Assembly (NCBI RefSeq): GCF_005154805.1
Contig: NZ_CP039727.1
Coordinates: 4,337,501 to 4,401,500 of the forward strand
Direction: 5' to 3'
Length of the DNA: 64,000 nucleotides
Source: Bacillus sp. S3
GTDB taxonomy: Bacteria > Bacillota > Bacilli > Bacillales > Cytobacillaceae
In this document: positions 42,988 to 51,635 of the stretch, in pieces
Position numbering within the stretch: position 1 is the stretch's first letter
How the letters are laid out: every line of letters begins with the position of its first letter
Made by a program: the position numbers and the translations under genes
Notes under the pieces: model-generated
What the model saw: only the letters and a program-made list of their open reading frames with translations
Databases searched by the model: none
What the model was told of the DNA's origin: nothing

Positions 42988-44346
42988 TTATAGGCTAGCA
43001 CTTTGGTCTTTGCCTAGTTTCGCATCACGTTTCGGTTTGATTTTATTTAAGTAAATTAATCCCGCAAAGGCAACAACGCCAATAATGGTAATTCCCGCCC
43101 AATTGAGGACCTTTGCCAGGCCGACAAAGATAAACGTCGTCCAAACTGCTCCATCTACTAGTGCAGAAATACTTGAATTTCCAGCCATATCAAACTTTGC
43201 TGCTAAAGCTGAATCAGTAATTAACGGTGCTGCCCATGAAGCGATTAACAAACCAACCGCCATATAAATCGTTCCGGCTACAACAGTACGGATAATATTC
43301 CCTCTGAAAACAGGTGTCATTAAGCAGACTAAAAATGGAATTGTTGCTAAATCCCCAAATGGTAAAACTTTATTGCCTGGTAAAATAACTGCTAAGAATA
43401 ATGTAATTGGCACAATGATGAGTGATGCTGATAGAACTGCCGGGTGCCCCACGGACAAGGCACTGTCCATCCCGATATATAAATCACGCCCTGGCATACG
43501 CTTTCTGACAAAATCACTTGCTGCTTCCGAAATTGGCGAAAGCCCTTCCATTAATAGCGACACCATCCGCGGCATCAGCATCATAACCGCTCCAGTTTGA
43601 ACTGCAAGCTGCATGATTTCTGTGACATTATAACCGGCAAGAATCCCAATGACGATTCCGATTAAGACACCCATAACAGTGGAATCACCGAAAATTCCGA
43701 TTCTCTTTTGGATTGATTCTGGGTCAGCCTCTAACTTGTTAAAGCCTGGTATTCTATCAAACACCCAGTTTAATGGTTTTGCTACTAAATAGGATGGCGC
43801 AGATGCACCATGCGGGAAGGTGATATTTTGGAACCCATAAAATTTGCTGATATCTTTGGCAATTAAATCTCCTAAGAAGAAAATTACTACTAAATGAATC
43901 GCAATCGTATATAATCCAAGGGCAAAGTTTCCGGTTAAGGCATATACAAGTGATCCCGTAAAGGCACAGTGCCAGTAATCCCAAATATCAACATCAAGTG
44001 TTTTCGTAAGACCGGTAATTAACAAGACAACGTTAATACCAATACCTAGTGGAATGGCTAAACTTCCTAACGCTGTACCATAGGAGATAGCCGCTGCCGC
44101 CGGCCAGCCGACATCTATCGTACCCAGCTGGAAGCCAAAATTATCGACCATAGCCTTTGCCGCAGGTCCTAAGCTATTTGTTAATAAACCAATAACTAGA
44201 TTCAAACCGACGAATCCAATACCAACGGTTAAGCCTGCCTTAAAGGCTTTCCCCGGTTTTGTTCCCAGAATAATTCCGAAAATAAACAATAGAATTGGCA
44301 GCATAACGCTTGCACCAAGATCAACAAACCATTGTAAAACTGACAT
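42988..44346 (-). CDS. PTS galactitol-type EIIC
   Basis: 452-residue membrane permease with about ten to twelve helices (GatC type). Landmarks: GASVMLPILLFIFGIILGTKPGKAFKAGLTVGIGFVGLNLVIGLL, DVDIWDYWHCAFTGSLVY, FGLSP-like MEGLSPISEAASDFVRKR, and GMDSALSVGHPAVLSAS. GAGGGGG precedes the ATG. Forms the polyol channel with the EIIB at 41992 and EIIA at 44367. Confidence 0.9.
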   Translation of the reverse strand: MSVLQWFVDLGASVMLPILLFIFGIILGTKPGKAFKAGLTVGIGFVGLNLVIGLLTNSLGPAAKAMVDNFGFQLGTIDVGWPAAAAISYGTALGSLAIPLGIGINVVLLITGLTKTLDVDIWDYWHCAFTGSLVYALTGNFALGLYTIAIHLVVIFFLGDLIAKDISKFYGFQNITFPHGASAPSYLVAKPLNWVFDRIPGFNKLEADPESIQKRIGIFGDSTVMGVLIGIVIGILAGYNVTEIMQLAVQTGAVMMLMPRMVSLLMEGLSPISEAASDFVRKRMPGRDLYIGMDSALSVGHPAVLSASLIIVPITLFLAVILPGNKVLPFGDLATIPFLVCLMTPVFRGNIIRTVVAGTIYMAVGLLIASWAAPLITDSALAAKFDMAGNSSISALVDGAVWTTFIFVGLAKVLNWAGITIIGVVAFAGLIYLNKIKPKRDAKLGKDQSASL

Positions 44347-44366
44347 GTATAGTCCCCCTCTTAAAG

Positions 44367-44822
44367 TTATTCAAGTCCAACCTTGCTTAAAAGTCCCTCT
44401 AATTCTCTTTGATTTTTACAAGCAGCGAATTCTGTTAATAATGAACGATCTTGAAAAATCCCCATCAATCGTTGCAGCATAGTTAGCTGGTCTTCTGCTT
44501 TTTTTAAGGCGAGCATGAAGATTAAGGATACATCAACCTCTTCATTGCCATTCCCCATCATTTGGAACTTGACAGGTTTTTTTAAGGAGGCAAAAGCAAT
44601 TTGGGGTGTAAAGACTTTGTCTGCATCTGTATGAGGAATAGCGACCCCATACGGTTCTACAGCTAATCCTGTTGGAAATGTTTCTTCACGCTCCAAAATT
44701 CCTTCCTCAAACGAAGCGGATACCAGGTCTGCCTCCTGTAATGACAAGGCCATTTGCCTTAGTGCATCCTGGCGATTCTTTGCTTCTAATTCAAAAAAGG
44801 TTATTTTTCTATCAAAAAACAT
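44367..44822 (-). CDS. PTS EIIA, fructose/mannitol superfamily (galactitol type)
   Basis: 151 residues with the EIIA-2 phosphorylation site VEPYGVAIPHTDADKVF (His in PHTD). Typical length and fold pattern (REETFPTGLAV, SLIFMLALKKAEDQLTMLQRLMGIF). AAGGAGG precedes the ATG. It is placed between the MtlR-type regulator, which contains its own EIIA-like domain, and EIIC. Confidence 0.88.
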   Translation of the reverse strand: MFFDRKITFFELEAKNRQDALRQMALSLQEADLVSASFEEGILEREETFPTGLAVEPYGVAIPHTDADKVFTPQIAFASLKKPVKFQMMGNGNEEVDVSLIFMLALKKAEDQLTMLQRLMGIFQDRSLLTEFAACKNQRELEGLLSKVGLE

Positions 44823-44841
44823 GGTAGTTCCTCCTTACAAT

Positions 44842-46884
44842 TCAAATGCCATTTATGATAAACCAGGCATCGGAAGCATCATTTGCGCCAATCAGTTCGG
44901 AAATTTTTTCTTCATCCTCAGCGAGCTCGACTAATTGTGATAATGCCTTTAAATGGCGGTTTTGATTATAAATGGCAAGCGGTGTGATAATCGATACATG
45001 ATGTCCGTTTGCAAACTTGACTGGATTTTTTAATATAAGCATCGCAAATGCGTCGGCCGTAACGCCTTTTTCTGGAGCAGCATGCGGAATCGCCATCTTT
45101 TTACCTAAAAAACTATAAACCTGTTGACGATCATTTTCTCCAATTAACGTTGTCACATAGGACGGTTTAATGATATTGCTTTTTACAAGCGGTTCGCAGG
45201 CAATGGTGATCGCCTCCTGCCACGTGGTAACCTGATCTCTAAATTGAATAAACTCACTTGGTAAAAATTGCTTTAAGCCGAAGGTGACATTTTTAAGCTC
45301 TTTCGCCTCTTTCCTTTGATTCTCTTGAAAAAGCTTTGACAAAGAGGTTAATAAGGCCATTTCATCTGTAACAATGGCATTCTCTTTTATTGTCGTTATT
45401 AATCTACTAATGTTGATGGTGGCATAGCTTTCCTTGTCGACAGTGTTAATAACCTGCCTTCGCAATGATTCTTTTTCACTTAATGTCATTAATGGATTAA
45501 TTAAATACATTGGCTTTTCCGACTGTACTGGAATCGTGCTAAAGACAATCTCGTATTCGAGCTGATAGTTTTGAAATTGACGTAACGAGAGACTTTCAGC
45601 AAAGTAAAATTCCGGAAAGATTTCCTTTAGGGTTTGCTGCATGATTTTTGAAATGGTTAAACCATTTGTACAGACAACTAAGGCTCGTTTCTTTTTATTC
45701 AGCTCTTCACCCTGTTTGATTAGCTGCCCGGCAAGAAACATGGTGATAAAGGCTATTTCACCGGGAGGGAACGTTTCGCCAATTAAGTCCTCTAGTGGCT
45801 TGATGGAGGATGTGACTATTTCATGCAAATCCATATATTCCTCAATCATTTTGGCTGAAAATTGATTTTTTAGTGTTAAATGATATTTGATTCGATAATA
45901 AGCAGGGCGCATATGGAGCAGCAATTTGTCCAAGATTTCCTCTTTGTCGACAATGAAGATACAGGATTTTTTCTCAAAAAGATCAATCATTTGACCAACA
46001 GCTGTTTTTAATTCGTTAATCCGTTCATTGGTTAAAATATCAGCTGAGCGAACATTGGAAGTAAGCAGCTGTAGGGTGAGCCAGATTCTTTCGGAAATCG
46101 GCACTTCCATGTTTTCTTTTAAAAGCAGTTTGGAGGCAGCATATTCTTCCGTATCTGCCAGTTCATCCAAGCCAATATAAAAATCAGCGTTGAGCAGATG
46201 GCCTTGTTCTATTCTGATAAAAATCAGTTCAATCATGTATGGCAATTTTTCATAGCTTTCATCTGTTAAATGAATGTTTAACGATTCCTCAATCGACTTC
46301 ACTTTTTCCTGCGTTGTGGAAATATTGAGTTGTAATAACTTCTCGAAATATTTATGACCGTTAAAAAAGTTTAAAACAGATTTTACGACAACGATTAGCA
46401 GTTTCCGGATTTGGAATTCGTCACCGACAATGTCATAGCCCTCGGATCGGGTATAAACAATAGATAAAGAGTATTTTTTAATTAGTTCTGATGCTTCCTT
46501 AATATCACTAATTCCCGTATTTTTACTTACATTTAAGAGATCGATAATATGAAAGAGGGAAACATCTTCTCTTTTACCTAATAAATATAAAATAATTAAA
46601 AGTGCTCTTTCTTTTTCAGTTGGGATATATTCCTCCAAATGGTTGGAATCGGAATCCCCTTCTGAAAAATGGGCAAATATTTTTTTATCAATAATAAAAT
46701 TCCCGTTTCTGCTTTTTGTGATTGGAACTAAGTTTTTCGTTTGCAGCCACTGATTGATCTTTTCAAGGGAATATGACACTTGTCTTCTGCTCAAATGAAA
46801 TTTATCTTCGAGTTCCTTATTTTTTATTTGTGGAGTTTTGATCAATTCATGTAATAAATTGACACTTCTATCATCAAGGAACAT
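44842..46884 (-). CDS. MtlR/BglG-type PRD-containing transcriptional regulator
   Basis: 680 residues: N-terminal winged HTH (LLHELIKTPQIKNKELEDKFHLSRRQVSYSLEKI), two PTS-regulation domains (about 180-400; conserved His in PEDs such as HLLNADF and HEIVTSSIKPLEDLI), an EIIB-like part with Cys in VVCTNGLTISKIMQ, and a C-terminal EIIA-like domain with GKKMAIPHAAP. It is probably an activator of the galactitol-type operon it heads, controlled by phosphorylation by HPr and EIIB. A cre site and the island operator lie upstream. Confidence 0.85.
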   Translation of the reverse strand: MFLDDRSVNLLHELIKTPQIKNKELEDKFHLSRRQVSYSLEKINQWLQTKNLVPITKSRNGNFIIDKKIFAHFSEGDSDSNHLEEYIPTEKERALLIILYLLGKREDVSLFHIIDLLNVSKNTGISDIKEASELIKKYSLSIVYTRSEGYDIVGDEFQIRKLLIVVVKSVLNFFNGHKYFEKLLQLNISTTQEKVKSIEESLNIHLTDESYEKLPYMIELIFIRIEQGHLLNADFYIGLDELADTEEYAASKLLLKENMEVPISERIWLTLQLLTSNVRSADILTNERINELKTAVGQMIDLFEKKSCIFIVDKEEILDKLLLHMRPAYYRIKYHLTLKNQFSAKMIEEYMDLHEIVTSSIKPLEDLIGETFPPGEIAFITMFLAGQLIKQGEELNKKKRALVVCTNGLTISKIMQQTLKEIFPEFYFAESLSLRQFQNYQLEYEIVFSTIPVQSEKPMYLINPLMTLSEKESLRRQVINTVDKESYATINISRLITTIKENAIVTDEMALLTSLSKLFQENQRKEAKELKNVTFGLKQFLPSEFIQFRDQVTTWQEAITIACEPLVKSNIIKPSYVTTLIGENDRQQVYSFLGKKMAIPHAAPEKGVTADAFAMLILKNPVKFANGHHVSIITPLAIYNQNRHLKALSQLVELAEDEEKISELIGANDASDAWFIINGI

Positions 46885-46932
46885 TCACTACAACCTCCTT
46901 ATAGTTCAATTGTATTTGAAATGTTGTGAAAT

Positions 46933-46948
46933 TTGTAACCGTTTTCAT
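46933..46948 (+). promoter_or_regulatory. cre site (CcpA) in the leader of the MtlR-type regulator
   Basis: TTGTAACCGTTTTCAT, matching WTGNAANCGNWNNCW completely, about 50 bases upstream of the start codon. It would place the galactitol-type operon under catabolite repression. Confidence 0.7.
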
Positions 46949-47016
46949 CCCAACTTTTTACCTACCATACCTCCTTTTTGTGTTCAACATTGTACTGAGG
47001 CAGTATAATCAATTTT

Positions 47017-47075
47017 CCATTTGTTCTAACTGATAACATTTGTATTACCATAATACGATTTGCCGGTCATTTCAA
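47017..47075 (-). promoter_or_regulatory. Promoter and island operator of the MtlR-type operon
   Basis: Minus strand: -35 TTGAAA (47070-47075), 17-base spacer, -10 TATGGT (47047-47052). Half-sites ACAAATGT (47036-47043) and ACAAATGG (47017-47024), 19 bp apart, start three bases after the -10, as at the E1-E3 promoter. Confidence 0.72.
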
Positions 47076-47100
47076 TTGTTTTCACAAAATAGTCCTACAA

Positions 47101-47147
47101 ATAAATAAAAGCAATGCGCCGTCTTTGTTTGACAGTGCATTGCTTTT
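47101..47147 (-). terminator. Terminator of galE
   Basis: Stem AAAAGCAATGC / GCATTGCTTTT; the minus strand runs into TTTTATTTATT. Confidence 0.85.
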
Positions 47148-47155
47148 GGTTTGAT

Positions 47156-48127
47156 TTAATAGGTTTGTTTCTGGTGCCATTTCCAGGCATCAGCAATAAT
47201 TTTTTCTAAATTCCGTTCGGCTTGCCAGCCTAATTCGGAGTAAATCTTATGGGAAGATGCAACAAGGCGGGCCGGATCACCCGCACGGCGGTCGGCCATT
47301 TCCACGTTTGCCTTCACTCCTGTTACCTTTTCACATGTTTCAATAACTTCCTTAACAGAATAGCCAAGTCCGTTGCCAAGATTATATGTCTCAGCCGACT
47401 TCTTCCCTGACAGCAAGGCCTCAAGTGCATAGATATGGGCGTTTGCTAAATCAGTCACATGAATATAATCCCGGATACACGTACCGTCCGGTGTATCATA
47501 ATCCGAGCCAAAGACAGCGACTTTTTCACGCTGGCCTAACAGCTGTTGTAGGACAATAGGAATTAAATGTGTTTCAGGGTCATGACTTTCACCAATCCTT
47601 GCTGATCCATGGGCACCGGCTGCATTAAAGTAGCGCAGCACCACATAATTCAACCCGTAGGATTTTGAAAAGTCTGCGAGAATCTGCTCTACCATTAACT
47701 TGGATTGACCATACGGATTAATCGGTGCAGTGGCACTTGTTTCATCAATAAGTTCAACATCAGGAATTCCATATGTAGCTGCAGTAGAGGAGAAAATAAA
47801 TTTTTTCACCTTAAATTTCAACATGACTTTTAACAGTGTTAAAGTGGAGGCAACGTTATTTTGATAATACTTTAAAGGATCAATAACAGACTCCCCGACT
47901 AAGCTATAGGCAGCAAAGTGCATCACGGCTTTAATCGGATAACTTCTGAAGACCATATGGAGATCGTCCTCATTGCCGAGATCTCCTTTGACAAAGATGG
48001 CCCGGCTATCTACGGCCTCGCGGTGCCCCGTTGACAAATTATCGAGCACAACGACCTCTTCTTTTTCAACTAATTCCTTAACAAGATGGCTGCCAATATA
48101 GCCAGCTCCGCCAACGACGAGAATCAT
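47156..48127 (-). CDS. galE: UDP-glucose 4-epimerase
   Basis: 323-residue SDR enzyme interconverting UDP-glucose and UDP-galactose (or the GlcNAc forms). NAD site VVGGAGYIGSHLVKEL, Asp in VVLDNLSTGH, the catalytic Ser-Tyr-Lys in FSSTAATYG and NPYGQSKLMVE, and DYIHVTDLANAH, YNLGNG. The ATG at 48127 lies eight bases after AAGGGG; the ATG at 48133 is too close to it. It is a one-gene unit for envelope sugar synthesis or galactose use. Confidence 0.92.
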   Translation of the reverse strand: MILVVGGAGYIGSHLVKELVEKEEVVVLDNLSTGHREAVDSRAIFVKGDLGNEDDLHMVFRSYPIKAVMHFAAYSLVGESVIDPLKYYQNNVASTLTLLKVMLKFKVKKFIFSSTAATYGIPDVELIDETSATAPINPYGQSKLMVEQILADFSKSYGLNYVVLRYFNAAGAHGSARIGESHDPETHLIPIVLQQLLGQREKVAVFGSDYDTPDGTCIRDYIHVTDLANAHIYALEALLSGKKSAETYNLGNGLGYSVKEVIETCEKVTGVKANVEMADRRAGDPARLVASSHKIYSELGWQAERNLEKIIADAWKWHQKQTY

Positions 48128-48240
48128 ACTCATTTCCCCTTCGAAAGAATTTTATTCACGCATTCCATTATAACATTACACACCAAAAATCGCGCACAGT
48201 GAATGCTTACTAATATTTCCCTACTACCTAGATTATAAAG

Positions 48241-48253
48241 GGTGTCAGGCACC
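48241..48253 (+). repeat. Dispersed repeat core (copy 13)
   Basis: Exact GGTGTCAGGCACC in the divergent region between galE and the VanZ-like gene. Confidence 0.75.
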
Positions 48254-48308
48254 ATTAAGGTATAATGCATGTTTTTTACGTTTAGAATGGGGTTAAGGTG
48301 GTGGTGTT

Positions 48309-48722
48309 ATGAGGGGTTTGTTGATTTTGGTTTGGGGTGTTGTGATTTTTATTTTTACTTGTACGGCGAGTTTTCATAGTCTGATTGAATTCGGGGTGAT
48401 TGGGTTTGAATGGGATAGCCGTCCACATTTTGCTGAGCTTTTGTTCCCGCTGCCTGCTGCTTTAAGCGGACATTTCCTGCTGCAAAAGTTGGGACATTTG
48501 ACTGCATTTTTTATTTTCACCTTTTTACTGCACACGAAATTCCAATCGAGAATGCTCGCCCTAATCATAGCTACCTCCTATGCAGCATTAACCGAGTTTC
48601 TTCAATTATATTTCACTCGGGATGGGAGACTATTTGATATCGGTATTGATGGGATCGGTGTCCTTTTGGCTGTCGGGGTGAGCAGTTTCTCGCGTCGCAC
48701 CCAATTTGATAAATCAGCATGA
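48309..48722 (+). CDS. VanZ-like family membrane protein
   Basis: 137 residues with four membrane helices. VanZ motifs: LLQKLGHLTAFFIFTFLL, the acidic LTEFLQLYFTRDGRLFDIGIDGIGVLLA. VanZ gives low-level teicoplanin resistance in enterococci, but most relatives in Bacillus are of unknown function. AAGGTGGTG precedes the ATG. Confidence 0.78.
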   Translation: MRGLLILVWGVVIFIFTCTASFHSLIEFGVIGFEWDSRPHFAELLFPLPAALSGHFLLQKLGHLTAFFIFTFLLHTKFQSRMLALIIATSYAALTEFLQLYFTRDGRLFDIGIDGIGVLLAVGVSSFSRRTQFDKSA

Positions 48723-48835
48723 GGGTAAGCACCCCAATATTAGAGCAAAATATAATATGCCTATTGAAAATCCAGCCAAAAGCGAATAATATAATTAAGT
48801 TATAAAAAAAAACATTCGTGTTTCGGAGGACCTCT

Positions 48836-50137
48836 ATGTTTAAACTCAAAGAAAATCAGACAAATACAAAAACGGAACTGATGGCGGGGATTACGACCTT
48901 TTTTACCATGGTGTATATCGTTGTGGTAAACCCGGTCATTCTTGCGGATGCCGGTGTTCCATTCGAGCAGGTTTTTTCGGCCACCATCATCGCCGCTTTG
49001 GTCGGGACCCTTTGGATGGCGCTTTTCGCCAATTACCCAATCGCCATCGCACCGGGTATGGGCCTGAACGCCTACTTCGCCTATTCTGTTGTCGGCAGTC
49101 ACCAAGGCATCAGCTACCAAACCGCCTTTGCCGCCGTTTTCATTGCCGGTATTATTTTTGTTATCTTATCGTTAACACCATTTCGGGAAAAATTAATTGA
49201 AGCAATCCCGGAAAATCTTAAGCACGGAATTACTGCAGGAATCGGATTATTTATCGCCTTTATCGGCCTGCGCCAGACGAAAATCATTACTGCACACCCG
49301 TCCAATCTTGTCGGATTGGGCGATCTCCATTCCCCGGAAGCCATTTTAGCGATTGTCGGTCTTGCCGTCACACTTATTTTAATGGCACTAAGAGTGAATG
49401 GCGCCTTATTTTTCGGGATGATTGTTACTGGTCTGGTTGCCTATTTTACCGGTCAGCTTTCTTTTGATAAAGGGTTCATGTCCCTGCCTTCCCTTCCGGA
49501 GGGGCTGATGGTTGCTAATCCCATCATGGCATTGACTGACGTAGTCCAGCACAGCCTTTACGCAGTCGTGTTTTCCTTTATCCTTGTCACCATTTTTGAC
49601 ACGACCGGTACGATGATCGGAGTCGCCAACCAAGCTGGTTTAATGAAAGGAGACAAATTGCCGCGCGCCCGTCAGGCATTGCTCTCAGATTCACTAGCGA
49701 CAGCGGTCGGTGCCATGTTTGGGACAAGCCCGACAACGGCCTTTATTGAATCAACTTCAGGTGTCGCTGCCGGTGGCCGGACAGGTTTAACCTCGCTCAC
49801 GGTTGCTGGATTATTCATCGTTTCAGCTTTCTTCGGCCCGCTCGTCAGTGCTGTGTCCGGAATTGCAGCGATTACGGCACCGGCTTTGATCATCGTCGGC
49901 AGCCTGATGATGGGCAGTATCGCCAAAATCCGCTGGAATGAACTTGATGAAGCGTTCCCGGCATTTTTAACGGTTTTAAGTATGCCGCTCACCTCGAGCA
50001 TTGCAACGGGGATTGCACTTGGTTTTATTAGCTTCCCGCTATTAAAAATCACAAAAGGCAAATGGCGTGAAGTCCATCCACTCGTATACGTTTTTGCGGT
50101 ATTGTTCTTTATTCAACTTGCTTTTTTACAACATTAA
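48836..50137 (+). CDS. pbuG: NCS2/AzgA-type purine permease (hypoxanthine/guanine), PbuG-like
   Basis: 433-residue proton-coupled purine importer with about twelve to fourteen membrane segments. Landmarks: ELMAGITTFFTMVYIVVVNP, APGMGLNAYFAYSVVG, GITAGIGLFIAFIGLR, FDTTGTMIGVANQAGLM, TSPTTAFIESTSGVAAGGRTGLTSL. The ATG at 48836 has GGAGG six bases upstream, better than the ATG at 48818. No purine riboswitch motif was seen in the short leader, unlike B. subtilis pbuG. A bidirectional terminator follows. Confidence 0.85.
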   Translation: MFKLKENQTNTKTELMAGITTFFTMVYIVVVNPVILADAGVPFEQVFSATIIAALVGTLWMALFANYPIAIAPGMGLNAYFAYSVVGSHQGISYQTAFAAVFIAGIIFVILSLTPFREKLIEAIPENLKHGITAGIGLFIAFIGLRQTKIITAHPSNLVGLGDLHSPEAILAIVGLAVTLILMALRVNGALFFGMIVTGLVAYFTGQLSFDKGFMSLPSLPEGLMVANPIMALTDVVQHSLYAVVFSFILVTIFDTTGTMIGVANQAGLMKGDKLPRARQALLSDSLATAVGAMFGTSPTTAFIESTSGVAAGGRTGLTSLTVAGLFIVSAFFGPLVSAVSGIAAITAPALIIVGSLMMGSIAKIRWNELDEAFPAFLTVLSMPLTSSIATGIALGFISFPLLKITKGKWREVHPLVYVFAVLFFIQLAFLQH

Positions 50138-50180
50138 AAAATGGTCCATCTCGCGATCAAAACGAGATGGACCATTTTTT
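50136..50180. terminator. Bidirectional terminator
   Basis: Eighteen-pair perfect stem (50136-50153 with 50163-50180), overlapping the pbuG stop, between convergent genes. Confidence 0.9.
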
Positions 50181-50190
50181 CTATCTCCTG

Positions 50191-51456
50191 CTAAACGACT
50201 GCTTCACTCGGCTGCTTTGCTTCCTGCCTCTCTTCCTTTATTAAGATCCCGCCAATGATTCCTACCAGTGAGAACACAACAGGAATCATAAATCCGTAAC
50301 GGTAACCAACAGTTGAGGAATGAAAATAATCTAATACCTTACCAAACATACTTGGCAGGAGGACGGCACTCAGAAAACCGCCCATATTGGCAAACCCTGA
50401 AACCACACCGACCTCTTTCATTTCAAACGAATTCCTTACTACAGCAAACGTCAATGAACTGGCGCCATTTCCATACCCTATGAGTAAAAAGATGATCACA
50501 AGCATTATATATGGCGGCTTGCCGCTAAAAAATAGAAAGCCCATCCAGCTGATAAAAACAAACAAATGCACAATCAAATAGGGACGTTTAATCGACCCCA
50601 AGCGACTGGAAATCCAGCTGGTCAGCGGCGCACCGACAATCGCACCGAAAAGACCTATCATGATGAGCTGACTCGCATCCGACCTCGACATATCATATAC
50701 ATGCATCCCATATGGAACTGCCCATGAACCGATGAAGCCCACATACGTACCGACAACACCAAAATGGCATAGGAATGTCGCCCATGCCTGGCGATGGGTA
50801 AAAACCCGGCGTAAGATTACCCGCGTTTTTTCCTGTGTTTTCTTCTGTTTCGCCTTAATAGGAGCATCCTGCGGAAACAGCTGCTTTGGCTTCCGCTCAA
50901 GCACATAATAGAGGAGGATGCCGCACAGACATAACACAATCCCGGATGTTAAAAATGGAGCCCGCCATCCTGCTTTGGCAATCCATGCAGAAAAAGGAAC
51001 CGTGGCAAGCAAAAAGCCAAAGCTGCCGGACATTCCTGCAAAACCGAGCAACCCAATAAATTCTCTTACTTTAAACCACTGGCTTAAAATAATCACCAAA
51101 TTGACCCATATGGCCGCATCCCCCGTTCCCACCAAAAACCTGGCAAAAAGGAGCACATATTCATTCGGAGCAAGACTGTACATGAGTGTACCAATTCCAT
51201 TAAGCAGCGCACCAACAATCAGAAATAGGTTGGGGCCGAAACGGTCTGATAAAATCCCAATTGGCACTTGAAAACCGGAATAGGCCAAAAACTGTATACT
51301 TGTCAGTAATCCGATGACAGCTGCAGTGAGGCTGAATTCCTTCATTAATTGATCCGAAATTAATCCCGGGGCTGTTCGTTGACTCACAATTAAAAAATAT
51401 GCAAACAATACCGTAGCAAAAACAACCCATCTATACCTGCTATTTTGTTTCTCCAA
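50191..51456 (-). CDS. MFS transporter
   Basis: 421 residues with twelve predicted membrane helices. MFS motifs: IGILSDRFGPNLFLIVGALLNGIGTLMYSL (motif A), LLFARFLVGTGDAAIWVN, and in the second half GAPLTSWISSRLGSIKRP. The pattern resembles the anion:cation/organic-acid symporter branch. Substrate unknown; no linked pathway gene gives a clue. Divergent from the acetolactate-synthase-like gene. Confidence 0.8.
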   Translation of the reverse strand: MEKQNSRYRWVVFATVLFAYFLIVSQRTAPGLISDQLMKEFSLTAAVIGLLTSIQFLAYSGFQVPIGILSDRFGPNLFLIVGALLNGIGTLMYSLAPNEYVLLFARFLVGTGDAAIWVNLVIILSQWFKVREFIGLLGFAGMSGSFGFLLATVPFSAWIAKAGWRAPFLTSGIVLCLCGILLYYVLERKPKQLFPQDAPIKAKQKKTQEKTRVILRRVFTHRQAWATFLCHFGVVGTYVGFIGSWAVPYGMHVYDMSRSDASQLIMIGLFGAIVGAPLTSWISSRLGSIKRPYLIVHLFVFISWMGFLFFSGKPPYIMLVIIFLLIGYGNGASSLTFAVVRNSFEMKEVGVVSGFANMGGFLSAVLLPSMFGKVLDYFHSSTVGYRYGFMIPVVFSLVGIIGGILIKEERQEAKQPSEAVV

Positions 51457-51635
51457 GAACCTCTACTCCCGTTAGCTTTTATTCTTTCCATTATACGCTA
51501 TTTTTCATTTAGGAAATGACCGTTTATATTATGTAAATGTTTTCATCAAAAAATATTTCATGGTTGTGATTTATTACACATACAAACTATTTCTGATAAT
51601 TTAAAATATTAGAAAATTGGAAATCAGGTGAACAT

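Noticed and set aside
48740-48835. Purine riboswitch before the pbuG-like gene
   Set aside because: The leader is short and AT-rich and lacks the three-way-junction motifs.
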